Origin: Oscillospiraceae bacterium
Lineage (GTDB): Bacteria > Bacillota > Clostridia > Oscillospirales > Ruminococcaceae
NCBI GenBank assembly: GCA_009777155.1
Contig: WRMK01000001.1
Coordinates: 38,905 to 102,904 of the forward strand
Direction of reading: 5' to 3'
Length of the DNA: 64,000 nucleotides
Shown here: positions 16,115 through 24,947 of the stretch, piece by piece
How positions within the stretch are numbered: position 1 is the stretch's first letter
How the letters are laid out: every line of letters begins with the position of its first letter
Translations under genes and position numbers: made by a program
Notes under the pieces: model-generated
The model's database searches: none
Told to the model about the DNA's origin: nothing
The model's input: the letters and a program-made list of their open reading frames with translations, nothing else

Positions 16115-16546
16115 TTACACACTTGCGACTTCGGGTTTTCCCGCGCCTTTTAATTCAAGTGTAACACCATTTGGCTCGTTTGCATCGCCGCCGATTTCCT
16201 GAATTTTTGTCATCGTAACATTCCAAGTTACAACTTTTTCGCCCTTTGAAATTCGCAGTTTTGTCTTCCTTGCATCGCCCACACCGTAAAGCACAACATT
16301 AGAAAAAATGTAGTTAATTACGGGGTCGTCATTGATGTAATCGCCCCTGAAAGTGACGGTGAAATTTAAGCCGGTAACTTCACTTGAAGAAAAGCCGCTG
16401 TCGCTCAAGTAACTCGCGGTGTAAACGTTCTCCCCGAGCGACTGCGTGACGCTTTTGAAGGCGTTTCCGAGGCTTTTCCAATTGCGTGTTTCTGCGTTTG
16501 GCGTGATGTCAAGTTCCGCAGTTATTTGGTTGTTTAATTCTAACAT
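16115..16546 (-). CDS. Major tail (tube) protein (cluster 1)
   Basis: 143 residues with the beta-sandwich character and the strands KTKLRISKGEKVVTWNVTMTK and GVTLELKGAGKP typical of siphovirus tube proteins. It starts MLELNNQITAELDITPN. It follows the tail-terminator-like gene, as expected, and is the most likely tube-forming protein of the particle. Confidence 0.75.
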   Translation of the reverse strand: MLELNNQITAELDITPNAETRNWKSLGNAFKSVTQSLGENVYTASYLSDSGFSSSEVTGLNFTVTFRGDYINDDPVINYIFSNVVLYGVGDARKTKLRISKGEKVVTWNVTMTKIQEIGGDANEPNGVTLELKGAGKPEVASV

Positions 16547-16579
16547 TTTTATAGTCCTTTCTGTGAAAATTATTTTGCA

Positions 16580-16963
16580 TTATTTTGATAAATAATCAAT
16601 ATTAAAGATTAGGCTGTAGAAATAATCCGCGCCTTTTCTTTGGACAAATTCGGGGCCTGTACCCATGCTTATTCCCGAAACTGCTGTGTGAATTTCGCGG
16701 TTTTTTGCATTTTTTCTTACGGTGTCGGCAAGGGAAAAAGCCGTTTCCATAGCGGTTTTGTGGGTTTTGTTTTTTACAACAAGTAACACCGCCATTCGCT
16801 GAAAAACACTGCCGTCTAAATAAACCGATTTCGCGTAACCGGGTGCAATTTCCGCGCTAATTCCTTCCTCGGAAATGCTGCCGATTGTTATATCGGCAAA
16901 GGGCCGTGAACCCTCATTTAGACACTCGATAACTGCCGTAAGAATTTGAATTTCTAATGTCAT
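16580..16963 (-). CDS. Tail terminator-like / minor capsid protein (cluster 1)
   Basis: 127 residues. Pattern of a tail-completion protein: N-terminal helix ILTAVIECLNEG, strands, and a C-terminal RKGADYFYSLIFNIDY. It sits between the joining protein and the tube gene, the normal place of the tail terminator. Confidence 0.65.
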   Translation of the reverse strand: MTLEIQILTAVIECLNEGSRPFADITIGSISEEGISAEIAPGYAKSVYLDGSVFQRMAVLLVVKNKTHKTAMETAFSLADTVRKNAKNREIHTAVSGISMGTGPEFVQRKGADYFYSLIFNIDYLSK

Positions 16964-16965
16964 TT

Positions 16966-17322
16966 TTACTGTTCCCCTTTCAAACTAAGCAGTGATGAAA
17001 CGAATTTTGCCTTTGCAACTTGCCGCCATTTTTCCGCATAAATCGCGGCCGTTTTATGCGCCCAAAGCTTGGATGCAAGCGGGTTTACGCTTGTATCTGC
17101 TTCTCCGATATAATAGGCGTAACGCGCATGTTTTGTGTTCCAAACTAACTTTCCGGTTTGCAAATCGCTTGCGTTAAAACTTGACATTAAAGTTTCGCCG
17201 GTGTCAACTTTACAAAACTTATTGCAATCTTCAAGTGCGGTACTTGACAATTCAAGTTGCGCTTGAATAGCGGCAGAGACAATGTTTTCTCCATGTTTCA
17301 TCATGCTCATAAAAACACTCAC
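16966..17322 (-). CDS. Head-tail joining / minor capsid protein (cluster 1)
   Basis: 118 residues with KHGENIVSAAIQAQ, KVDTGETLMSSF and WNTKHARYAYYIG, the latter two being typical of HK97-gp10/minor-capsid-2-like joining proteins. One base overlaps the upstream gene, three separate it from the next. Confidence 0.7.
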   Translation of the reverse strand: MSVFMSMMKHGENIVSAAIQAQLELSSTALEDCNKFCKVDTGETLMSSFNASDLQTGKLVWNTKHARYAYYIGEADTSVNPLASKLWAHKTAAIYAEKWRQVAKAKFVSSLLSLKGEQ

Positions 17323-17678
17323 TATATCACCTCGACTTTATAGTGATGAATTTTATCGCCCGCCATCACACTTTTCACCCCGTCGATTTTGTAAGTTTCG
17401 CCGCAAAAAGTTACTGTTTGGTTTGTATTAAATTGCAGTTTGTCAATGCCAAAATCGCCGTCTGCACTTGAATTTACACAGTCAAAATAAAACCGTGCGC
17501 CCTTTGAACGAACATCGCCGGATTTAGTTTGACGTGCCTTTTCATCCCGCTCAAAACGGACATTAAAAAGTGTAATTTCCTCGTAGTCACCGTCCGCGAA
17601 AATGCCTGATTTCATCGGGGTTTTCAGCGTTATGGTGTGCGGCAGCAATGCCCTTGGAATCGGTTGTGATAAGTTCAT
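17322..17678 (-). CDS. Head-closure / minor capsid protein (cluster 1)
   Basis: 118 residues resembling the Minor_capsid_1 / stopper family: IPRALLPHTITLKTP at the start, a central strand pair with RFERDEKARQTKSGD, and YKIDGVKSVMAGDKIHHYKV at the end. It would seal the portal after packaging. Confidence 0.75.
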   Translation of the reverse strand: MNLSQPIPRALLPHTITLKTPMKSGIFADGDYEEITLFNVRFERDEKARQTKSGDVRSKGARFYFDCVNSSADGDFGIDKLQFNTNQTVTFCGETYKIDGVKSVMAGDKIHHYKVEVI

Positions 17679-17739
17679 GTAAATTTTTCACCTTTTCCTT
17701 TCAAAATATAAGTTTCTTCGATTTTTGCGGTATTTTTTT

Positions 17740-18102
17740 CTAATTTTTGACCTCCGTGCCCGCATAAACCAAGCCCGATAATTTCAAAATAGCCGCCGCC
17801 GCAGGTGCTAAATCGTTTGTCACGCCGTTGTTTTTGCTCTCGTATGAAAAATCGCCGATTTTCACTTTGTGGTCGAGTTGAACCTCGTTAAAACCGTTGA
17901 TAATGTAGCTTTCGGCTTGTTCGCAAATCGCGGTTTTTACGTGAGATTGCGCCGTCGGGTGCAGGCTACAGAGCGCGTCGCATTTCCCACCGGTAAAGAG
18001 GTTAATAACCCGTTCGGCTTTTTCAAGAGCCCGCCCGACCTCATCAGGCGAATTACCGCAATTAAACCCCATTTCGGTATAAAAATTAATGTCTACTATC
18101 AT
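17740..18102 (-). CDS. Head-tail connector protein, gp6-like (cluster 1)
   Basis: 120 residues, mostly helical, with VDINFYTEMGFNCGNSPDE at the N-terminus, helix LEKAERVINLFTGG and later IKIGDFSYES-like segments. These fit adaptor proteins that dock under the portal. First gene after the hairpin that separates capsid from tail-joining genes. Confidence 0.7.
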   Translation of the reverse strand: MIVDINFYTEMGFNCGNSPDEVGRALEKAERVINLFTGGKCDALCSLHPTAQSHVKTAICEQAESYIINGFNEVQLDHKVKIGDFSYESKNNGVTNDLAPAAAAILKLSGLVYAGTEVKN

Positions 18103-18146
18103 GTTAATTCCTTTCCGGTTCGTCGGGCGGGATTTTCTAATTTTTT

Positions 18147-18202
18147 ACCCCTGCACCAAACAATAGACATTTTTGCTTGTCTACTGTTTGGTGCAGGGGT
18201 AA
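18147..18202 (-). promoter_or_regulatory. Long stem-loop after the capsid gene
   Basis: ACCCCTGCACCAAACAATAGACA and its complement form a 23-bp stem with an 8-base loop. The single non-pairing position is A/C on the plus strand but U/G on the minus strand, so the full stem forms only in the minus-strand RNA, the coding direction here. It lies between the capsid and connector genes and probably attenuates or stabilises the capsid mRNA. Confidence 0.75.
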
Positions 18203-18230
18203 CACCCGCCCCGAACCGCAAAATTGCTAT

Positions 18231-19121
18231 TTATTTTGTTGAAACTGCGACTACATTTTGCTTATTTTTTGGTAAAAATAAGTCGTGGTATTTTCTGTAA
18301 TCAACGTCCCACGCATCGGCGAATTGGTTGTTTTCCGGTGCGATAATTTTCACGTTATCGGTCTTGGAAACTGCAATCGGCGCGCTTTTCGGGCAGATAA
18401 TCCAGTTAATATCTTTTGCAGTTGCAGTCGGCACAAAACCGCCTTCGTCGCCGCTTCTGAAGGTGTACGCGGTCTTCATTCTCGCACTCGGAACGGGAAT
18501 TATGCAGGCGCCGTTGAGGTACTTGACTTCAAAGTCAAGTTCACCTTGTTTGAAATTGCCGACTTCGATAGTTTTCAGAATTTCGTCGGAGGAAAGCAAG
18601 GTGTCATAAACCGGCCTTGACATTATAACTATCAGCTCGCCCTCGCCGCCGATTATATCACTTACCTCGCCAAGTTGCGCCGATAATTCCGAAAGAATAT
18701 CGCCCGAATCGGGAGTGTAAGTGCTTTCAATTTCCGCCAAAGATGCTAATTTTGAGTACCTGTAAGCGTCAATTTCCGGTATCACTTTTGTGCGTTGAAA
18801 TTCCTCCGCGACATTGGCCGCAGATAGTGCGAATGCGGTTTCATCGACGTCAACTGCGTCTAATCTGAAACGTCTTCCGCGGTCCTGACTCATCTTGTAA
18901 GTTTCGTAACTAAAGGTAATCGCGCCGGTTGAATAACCAGTGTCGCGGTCATAATCGGCGAGGCCTTGTGTGGAAATGAGCGGCATTTTTATCTCCTTGC
19001 CGCCGTTATAAATCACCTGTCCCGCGTTTTCTTCCATCCAACCGGAAGTCGAGCTTTCTAAAATTTGTTTGTCAAGTTCCTTCTGAAAAACACTTGCGTA
19101 TTCTACTGTATTGATTGCCAT
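18231..19121 (-). CDS. Major capsid protein, HK97 fold (cluster 1)
   Basis: 296 residues. N-terminal arm AINTVEYASVFQKELDKQ, then KMPLISTQGLADYDRDTGY (E-loop region), the long spine helix around AALSAANVAEEFQR, and C-terminal NQFADAWDVDYRKYHD. This matches capsid proteins of small Firmicute siphophages that do not need a maturation protease. A scaffold-like gene precedes it. It would be the most abundant product of the cluster. Confidence 0.85.
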   Translation of the reverse strand: MAINTVEYASVFQKELDKQILESSTSGWMEENAGQVIYNGGKEIKMPLISTQGLADYDRDTGYSTGAITFSYETYKMSQDRGRRFRLDAVDVDETAFALSAANVAEEFQRTKVIPEIDAYRYSKLASLAEIESTYTPDSGDILSELSAQLGEVSDIIGGEGELIVIMSRPVYDTLLSSDEILKTIEVGNFKQGELDFEVKYLNGACIIPVPSARMKTAYTFRSGDEGGFVPTATAKDINWIICPKSAPIAVSKTDNVKIIAPENNQFADAWDVDYRKYHDLFLPKNKQNVVAVSTK

Positions 19122-19196
19122 AATTATTTTTCCTTTCTGTTAATTTCCCGTTATTTTCGGGAAATATTTTTTGTTTAGTGACACTTTTTTATTGCA

Positions 19197-19520
19197 TCAC
19201 CTGCGTTTTTTGAACGCCTCGCGGACGTCACTGTACTTGTCTTCGCAAGACTCCGTCTTGACCGAAAACTCCGGCAAAACCGACCTCGCCAGAAGCAATT
19301 CTTCGGTTTTTGCGCGGAGCGCAAGGTTGTCTGAAATTAATTCGGCGTTGTCTTTTGTGAGCATGTCAATCCGCGCTTGCTGCGCGGATATTTCCGCTTT
19401 TAATGCGTCTAATTCAAGACACTCCTCGCAAGATTTCGGCGATAATTCCGGCGTCTCAATTAAATCCGATTCGACATTTTCGTCTTCAAAAAATTGCATT
19501 TCTTCATTCAAATTTCTCAC
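19197..19520 (-). CDS. Scaffold-like coiled-coil protein (cluster 1)
   Basis: 107 residues with a central coiled coil (LDALKAEISAQQARIDMLTK...) and a basic C-terminus AFKKRR, the arrangement of phage scaffolding proteins. It lies between portal and capsid and overlaps the portal gene by 17 bases. Confidence 0.7.
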   Translation of the reverse strand: MRNLNEEMQFFEDENVESDLIETPELSPKSCEECLELDALKAEISAQQARIDMLTKDNAELISDNLALRAKTEELLLARSVLPEFSVKTESCEDKYSDVREAFKKRR

Positions 19521-20895
19521 CTCCTTTCAAGGCTTCATCAGCAACTGACACTGCGTTTAACTCGTCTGCCGAAAGCCCGTAAACCTCCATTAATGCTCGG
19601 TTTTTGTCGATGATTCCCGCCTTGAAAAGTTTCACCGCGTTGTCAATTCTCGCGCTGTTGTCCTGCATAACGCTGTCTGCAAAAACTACGTTAACTTTAC
19701 AATCATCGCGGCTTAAAGTGAACGGCAACGCGCCTGTCAACTTGCCGAGCAAAGCGATATTTTCGAGCAAATCTGTCAACCCTTCGCGAATTAACTGTTG
19801 ATGTGCAGTTTTTGTGCGATGAGTTTTTGTGCCTTGATTAATTACCTCGGTCGCCGTGCGAATACTGTTGCTTTTGAAGGACATTGCGCCCGGCGATAAA
19901 CCCGCTTGCATACAGAGTAAATCCAGTAATTCCTCAATCGCTTCAACGTGCTCTCGTACTCGCAGTTCGGTTGAGTTGTCAACTATTTTCAACTCCTCGC
20001 GGTCGTTAGCCGAAAACGCTTGATAAACTTCGTCGCCGGTGTCAAAAAATCTGTGCAGTTTTCCGTCGTCGCCGTACTCGCCTTTAATCGCGGAAACAGG
20101 CACTATAATGCGCTTTCTGCCGAGTATAAATTCACGTTCCATGCTGTCAAAAATTATGTCAAGACTCTTTAAAACATCAGCAGAATTTGCCAAAACTGAC
20201 ATACCGAGCGGCGAATCGCAGACATTGTTCACGGAAGACGGCCGAAAGTATACAAATAACGGCTTTTTCAAGTTGCTGATTCTTGTCTCTTTTTGCAGTT
20301 TCGGGAAAATGTCACTAAGCTCAATTTCCTTATCGCTATCGCCGTCGTAGAGCGTGTTTGTGATGATGTAGTCATTGCCGAATTTCTCATGTTTCTCGTG
20401 CAAATAGTAACGTCTGCCGTCAATTTCAAACCGTGAAATAATTATACCGCCGTAGACCCCGCGCTCGTCGTATTGAGTGGGTATAAACTTGTCGCCGCCA
20501 ATGTAATTTAGACGAATTTCGTTATTTTCGCTGTAAACTTTAATTACACCGCTTCCAAGCGCGAACATTTTTTCAAGAAACAGCGGAAAACACCGCCAGA
20601 ATCCGTTATCGCGCAGAGTGTCACTAACGAATTTTTCCGCTTCATTTGAAGCAAAACCGAAGTCTGCTTGTTCGCAAAAGCAAAGCGCGGAAAGCTCGGC
20701 GCAGAGCGACTTTGCCGCCCCTAAAGAATTAACCCGCCTCATGCCGCCCTCGATGCCGCCTTTGCGCGCATATCTCCATTCGCCGCCACCCGCGTAGATG
20801 TGTTTCCAGCGTTCGGCGTCGGTCGCGAACGGAATCGGCGGCCTCGGAGCCGGCGTTATACTTGTGTTTTTCCTGAAAATGTTTTTGATGTTCAT
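19504..20895 (-). CDS. Portal protein, SPP1-like (cluster 1)
   Basis: 463 residues from ATG 20895 (after AAAGGAAAACGCA); the ORF-track start at 21129 lies inside the terminase gene and is not used. Portal features are the early WKHIYAGGGEW, KLNYIGGDKFIPTQYD-like wing strands, and the long C-terminal helix around SPGAMSFKSNSIRTATEV and KTHRTKTAHQQLI. It forms the dodecameric ring through which DNA enters the head. Confidence 0.85.
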   Translation of the reverse strand: MNIKNIFRKNTSITPAPRPPIPFATDAERWKHIYAGGGEWRYARKGGIEGGMRRVNSLGAAKSLCAELSALCFCEQADFGFASNEAEKFVSDTLRDNGFWRCFPLFLEKMFALGSGVIKVYSENNEIRLNYIGGDKFIPTQYDERGVYGGIIISRFEIDGRRYYLHEKHEKFGNDYIITNTLYDGDSDKEIELSDIFPKLQKETRISNLKKPLFVYFRPSSVNNVCDSPLGMSVLANSADVLKSLDIIFDSMEREFILGRKRIIVPVSAIKGEYGDDGKLHRFFDTGDEVYQAFSANDREELKIVDNSTELRVREHVEAIEELLDLLCMQAGLSPGAMSFKSNSIRTATEVINQGTKTHRTKTAHQQLIREGLTDLLENIALLGKLTGALPFTLSRDDCKVNVVFADSVMQDNSARIDNAVKLFKAGIIDKNRALMEVYGLSADELNAVSVADEALKGGEKFE

Positions 20896-20917
20896 TGCGT
20901 TTTCCTTTCTTTTTTTA

Positions 20918-20972
20918 CTCCGCAAATCCTTGCGGATTTGCTTCGCGGGGCAGGGGAACCCTGCCCCCTTGA
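20918..20972. repeat. Twin hairpins between terminase and portal genes
   Basis: GCAAATCC-TTGC-GGATTTGC followed by GGGGCAGGG-GAA-CCCTGCCCC. Both stems are perfect and adjacent. GC-rich palindromic units like this are often dispersed in Clostridial genomes, but only one copy is in the window. No T-run follows. Confidence 0.6.
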
Positions 20973-20977
20973 CATTT

Positions 20978-22240
20978 TTAGAACTTGAATAATTCCCTCT
21001 CGTACCGCTCAATTGCGTACTCGAAAGCATCGAGAGAATCAATGTTGACACTTCCGTCGTCAAGGCGGGCGTCTTTGCCGTTTTTGTCGGTTTTTCCGCT
21101 GTCCCAGACTGCGTTTTCAATTGCTTCAATAAAATTTACGCAACTTGAATCCACAAAAAAACGCCCCGCAGAAATTAGTCTGCACAGCATTGCAATTCTC
21201 TGATTTATCGGGCGTTTAAGCGCGTTTTTCACGTCAATCGAGACGGCGCGGCGGAAACTTTTTACTAATAATTGCTCCGCGCTGTCGCAGTAAATTGCTT
21301 TCAGTGGTGAAAATTCTTCGCGCCATTCGGCAGTTTTTTGGGTGAAATCTGCGATTAAACTTTCGGCGGATTTGTTCTCTTTGTCGTAGTGTTCGCGGAG
21401 CAAGTAGACATTCCTGAAGCCTTTGTCAAAGCCGACAAGACTGAATACGCTCGCGCTTTTGTTGCCGCCGTAATCCACGCCCATGACCGCGAAAAGTAAG
21501 GGGTTTGCGTTAAGTTTTTCGCGCATTTTTTTGTCACTAAGCACCATTTTTGTTTTGTCAAATTCGCCGTAAATTCTGCCCTCTGCCGCCACCCAAAGCC
21601 CTAAAATAAACCTGTCGTAAAACATGCCCGTGAATTCTTTTTTTAGACTTTCGACGTATTTTTTATCGAGATGAATGTTATCATCAAGTGTGAATTTTAT
21701 GTCAAGTAAGTCTAAATCCGGGCTGTCGAGATAATCGCGTTTAAGCCAGTGATTCGGGTGGTCCGGGTTGGTTGTTGCGAAAAGTTTTGCGTCTTTTTCC
21801 GAGAGCCGCGACAACAACATTTTGAAAAATTCTTCCTCGAAAAGTGACAACTCGTCGCAGTAGGCACCATCGAGTGTAAGCCCGCGAATTTTGCCCTCAC
21901 TGCGGGCGTCACTTACACCTTCTAAGTAAATTCGCCGCCCGAAAAGTGAGGCTTCTTTTTTAGCGAGAGAGTAAGTAAATTTGCCGTCGAAAATGTCCGA
22001 TAGCGGCTCGAGAACATTGCGTTTTAGTGTCATGAGAGTTTTCGCCGTCATCATAAACTTACAATTTACATCCTTTGTAACAACCCAAAAACCCCATAAA
22101 AGCAGGGAAACATACGTCTTTCCCGAACGCACGCTCCCCTCTAAAATATTTATTCTTTTCAGTGTTCCGTTTTTGAGATGTTCTAAGCAGGCGGTCTGTT
22201 TTTTAGACAACGAATCTTTTTTGCAGGATTTTTCACTCAA
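20978..22240 (-). CDS. Terminase large subunit (cluster 1)
   Basis: Packaging ATPase/nuclease. Walker A ILEGSVRSGKTYVS, Walker B GAYCDELSLFEEEF, and the nuclease acidic motif VMGVDYGGNKS are all present and intact. About 420 residues if translation starts at TTG 22240 (after GAAGGTGAC); the ORF-track ATG at 22321 would overlap the previous gene by 89 bases. Followed by the twin hairpins and portal. Confidence 0.9.
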   Translation of the reverse strand: MSEKSCKKDSLSKKQTACLEHLKNGTLKRINILEGSVRSGKTYVSLLLWGFWVVTKDVNCKFMMTAKTLMTLKRNVLEPLSDIFDGKFTYSLAKKEASLFGRRIYLEGVSDARSEGKIRGLTLDGAYCDELSLFEEEFFKMLLSRLSEKDAKLFATTNPDHPNHWLKRDYLDSPDLDLLDIKFTLDDNIHLDKKYVESLKKEFTGMFYDRFILGLWVAAEGRIYGEFDKTKMVLSDKKMREKLNANPLLFAVMGVDYGGNKSASVFSLVGFDKGFRNVYLLREHYDKENKSAESLIADFTQKTAEWREEFSPLKAIYCDSAEQLLVKSFRRAVSIDVKNALKRPINQRIAMLCRLISAGRFFVDSSCVNFIEAIENAVWDSGKTDKNGKDARLDDGSVNIDSLDAFEYAIERYERELFKF

Positions 22241-22487
22241 TAAATTTGTCACCTTCTTTCTTAAATATTTCCAAGATTTCTTCGAGCAGATGGTTTTGCT
22301 CTTTTTCCTTGTTGTCTTCACTTGCGAATCCCTTGTCGAACATCAACTTGAAAATACGCGCTAATTTTTCGAGGTCTTTTTCGGCTAAGTTGTCTAACAG
22401 CTCGCTGTCCGAAAGTTTCCCCAAAAAATACTCGCCGAACGCGAGGATTTTGTCTCTGTTTTCCGAGAAGAATTTTTCCTTCTTCAT
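22233..22487 (-). CDS. Possible small terminase subunit (cluster 1)
   Basis: 84 residues from ATG 22487, preceded by GGGAGGAG. Entirely charged and helical, ending EIFKKEGDKFIE. It is the first gene of the cluster and overlaps the large-terminase start, the place where the small subunit is encoded, but I see no typical HTH, so this is position-based. Confidence 0.5.
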   Translation of the reverse strand: MKKEKFFSENRDKILAFGEYFLGKLSDSELLDNLAEKDLEKLARIFKLMFDKGFASEDNKEKEQNHLLEEILEIFKKEGDKFIE

Positions 22488-22558
22488 CTTTTCACTCCTC
22501 CCATGATACATCATAACACACATGTATAGTGCAATGCAATGACAATTTCAAAAAACAC

Positions 22559-22587
22559 TTGAAAATTAATAAAAACTATGTTATAAT
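22559..22587 (+). promoter_or_regulatory. Promoter for the two-component/ABC genes
   Basis: TTGAAA 22559-22564 and TATAAT 22582-22587, 17-base spacer, 38 bases before the response-regulator ATG with GGAAGG between. Confidence 0.8.
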
Positions 22588-22625
22588 ATTATTAATACAA
22601 GTAATTATGGAAGGAAAAACGCCCG

Positions 22626-23291
22626 ATGAAACACATTTTGATTGTCGAAGACGACCGCAGTATAGCCAAAAACTTGTCAATTTTGCTGTCCGGTGAGGGC
22701 TATTTTGTAACCTCGGCGCATACCCAAAAACAAGCGATTAATTCGCTTGAAAATAATCGTTTTGATTTAATTTTGCTCGATATTTCACTCCCGGATGGCA
22801 ACGGATTCGCTGTTTGTACCGCCGCAAAACGCGTTAGTGACGCACCTGTAATTTTTCTGACCGCGATGGACGACGAAATTAACGCAGTGACCGGACTTGA
22901 CATGGGCGCGGACGATTATATCACTAAACCTTTTCGCCCGATGGAGTTACTTTCGCGCATAAAAAGCGTGCTTCGGCGCAGTAATAAAGCGGAAGCTGTG
23001 GTGGAACTTGACAATTTGAAAATCGACACAATCCGCGGAACTGTACACAAAAATGGCTCTGAATTATTCCTTTCTGCATTAGAATATCGCCTGTTACTTG
23101 TATTTGTCAACAACCGCGGAATTGTTTTGTCGCGTGAGAAATTACTCGCGGAAATTTGGGACATCGCGGGTGAATTTGTCAACGATAACACGCTCACAGT
23201 CTACATAAAACGTATTCGCGACAAAATTGAAAACAACCCCGCTACACCCACAATTATTAAAACTATAAGGGGTTTGGGCTATAAAATGTGA
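22626..23291 (+). CDS. OmpR-family response regulator
   Basis: 221 residues. Receiver domain 1-115 with acidic pocket EDD (8-10), phospho-acceptor Asp52 (LLDISLPDG), and Lys in DDYITKPF; winged-helix DNA-binding domain 125-221 ending in TIIKTIRGLGYKM. It belongs with the kinase and ABC transporter downstream, a layout typical of peptide-antibiotic sensing modules in Firmicutes. Confidence 0.95.
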   Translation: MKHILIVEDDRSIAKNLSILLSGEGYFVTSAHTQKQAINSLENNRFDLILLDISLPDGNGFAVCTAAKRVSDAPVIFLTAMDDEINAVTGLDMGADDYITKPFRPMELLSRIKSVLRRSNKAEAVVELDNLKIDTIRGTVHKNGSELFLSALEYRLLLVFVNNRGIVLSREKLLAEIWDIAGEFVNDNTLTVYIKRIRDKIENNPATPTIIKTIRGLGYKM

Positions 23292-23340
23292 GATATTTAT
23301 ACCTTTAATAATACAGTTATTTAGAAAGGCCGGTGAAAAA

Positions 23341-24192
23341 ATGTTAATAGGAAAATCGAAGAAAATGATTGCGGAATTGAACGGGCAAATTGACAGAATA
23401 CTTCACGGTGACGACAGTATTGACATTCAAATGTTCAAGGAAGGCGAGATGTATATTTTGCAAAATCAGATTAATAAAATGACTGTGAGATTGCGCGAAA
23501 ATGCGTCTTTACTGAAGAAAGACAAGACTTATTTGGCGGATTCACTCGCGGATATTTCGCACCAACTGCGAACGCCCATGACCTCGTTGCAAATTCTACT
23601 TACATTTTTGTCTAAATCAACCTTAAATGAGACAGAACGCGCGAATTATTCGCGCGAAGCAGAGGCGTTATTGTCGCGCATGGACTGGCTTTTGTCGGCA
23701 CTGTTGAAGATATCGAAAATTGACACCGGAACTGCCGTTTTCGCACATGAAAAAGTCAAAGTCAGCGAGTTAATTAAGCGCAGTACTGAGCCTTTTGCTA
23801 TCCCGCTTGAGTTGCAAAATATCGAGTTAAAAATTAATTGCGATGAGTCACTTTCTTTTGTCGGCGACATAAATTGGACGGCGGAGGCGGTCGGAAATAT
23901 ACTCAAAAATTGCATTGAACATACGAGAAATTTGATTGAAATTAACTGTACGGAAAATGCAATTTACACCGAAATTATCATCAGCGATAACGGCGCGGGA
24001 ATTGATAAAACCGACCTTCCGCATATCTTCGAGCGGTTTTACCGCGGCGAGAATTACAGCGAAAATAATTACGGAATCGGCCTCGCACTTTGCCGAATGA
24101 TTTTGTCAAAACAAAACGCAACCGTCAAGGCAGAAAACTCCGAAAAAGGCGCGAAATTTATCATAAAATTTTACAAAGTGACAGATTTGTAA
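23341..24192 (+). CDS. Histidine kinase without membrane domain
   Basis: 283 residues. It begins with a HAMP/linker-like stretch (MIAELNGQIDRILHG), then the H-box ADISHQLRTP with His74, N-box NILKNCIEHT, and G-boxes DNGAGI and YGIGLAL. Relatives of this subtype start with two transmembrane helices before the IAELxxQIDRxL segment; here they are absent and only 49 bases separate the gene from the regulator. The bases directly after the regulator stop, read as VRYLYL then stop, may be the remnant of the lost N-terminus. Confidence 0.9.
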   Translation: MLIGKSKKMIAELNGQIDRILHGDDSIDIQMFKEGEMYILQNQINKMTVRLRENASLLKKDKTYLADSLADISHQLRTPMTSLQILLTFLSKSTLNETERANYSREAEALLSRMDWLLSALLKISKIDTGTAVFAHEKVKVSELIKRSTEPFAIPLELQNIELKINCDESLSFVGDINWTAEAVGNILKNCIEHTRNLIEINCTENAIYTEIIISDNGAGIDKTDLPHIFERFYRGENYSENNYGIGLALCRMILSKQNATVKAENSEKGAKFIIKFYKVTDL

Positions 24193-24260
24193 TGAAAAAG
24201 TCACCGAGATGTAACATTAATGGTATAAAATAGAGAAAACATCATCGGGAGGATTAGAAA

Positions 24261-24947
24261 ATGGAAATTTTAAGAGTAGAAAATTTGTGCAAAACTTATG
24301 GGCTTATGGGAAATGAGAATATTGTCCGCGCTTTGGACGATGTTTCGTTCTCGGTTCAGAAAGGCGAATTTATTGCAATCGTCGGGCCCTCGGGTTCGGG
24401 AAAATCCACGCTGCTGCACATTTTAGGCGGTGTTGACACGCCGACGTCGGGGAAAGTTTCCGTTGACGGAATTGATGTTTACGCGCAAAATAATGAGCAA
24501 CTTGCTATATTTCGGCGGCGGCAAGTCGGGTTAATTTATCAGTTTTATAACTTGATTCCCGTGCTCACCGTCGCCGAAAATATAACGTTGCCATTGCTTA
24601 TGGACGGCAGAAAAGTTAACACCGAACGCCTAAATGAACTGCTCGAAACTTTACATCTTGAGGACCGCGCCGCGCATTTGCCGAACCAGCTTTCGGGCGG
24701 GCAGCAACAGCGCGCTTCCATTGGCCGTGCGCTGATTAACGCGCCTGCGATTGTGCTCGCGGACGAACCTACAGGCAACCTTGACACGAAAAACAGCCGC
24801 GCAATTACCGACTTGTTGAAACTAAGCAATAAAAAATATAAACAAACATTAATTTTGATTACTCATGATGAAAATATCGCGCTTCAGGCCGACCGAATTA
24901 TCGGAATTGAGGACGGAAAAATCGCAAGAGATGAGGTGATTAGATGA
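24261..24947 (+). CDS. ABC transporter ATPase, BceA/MacB/LolD type
   Basis: 228 residues. Walker [10 protein letters not shown] (42-50), Q-loop YQFYNLIP, signature LSGGQQQR (144-151), Walker B IVLADEP, and NLDTKNS. It pairs with the FtsX-type permease whose start overlaps its stop by four bases, and with the preceding two-component genes. Probably powers removal or sensing of an antimicrobial peptide. Confidence 0.95.
   Translation: MEILRVENLCKTYGLMGNENIVRALDDVSFSVQKGEFIAIVGPSGSGKSTLLHILGGVDTPTSGKVSVDGIDVYAQNNEQLAIFRRRQVGLIYQFYNLIPVLTVAENITLPLLMDGRKVNTERLNELLETLHLEDRAAHLPNQLSGGQQQRASIGRALINAPAIVLADEPTGNLDTKNSRAITDLLKLSNKKYKQTLILITHDENIALQADRIIGIEDGKIARDEVIR

Larger units (their letters stand above)
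11690..22487 (-). mobile_element. Phage-like cluster 1: compact head-packaging-tail module
   Basis: Sixteen contiguous minus-strand genes in siphovirus order: possible small terminase, large terminase, portal, scaffold, capsid, connector and joining proteins, tail tube, chaperones, very short tape measure, distal tail proteins. All are open. There is no integrase, repressor, replication gene, prohead protease, holin or lysin in it, and the flanking genes are ordinary host genes. It ends at a bidirectional terminator. It could be a domesticated particle-forming module or the surviving part of a prophage. Confidence 0.8.

Noticed and set aside
22501-22560. Promoter for cluster 1 on the minus strand (TTGCAT ... 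TATGAT)
   Set aside because: The boxes match poorly and several alternatives exist; not firm enough for a feature.
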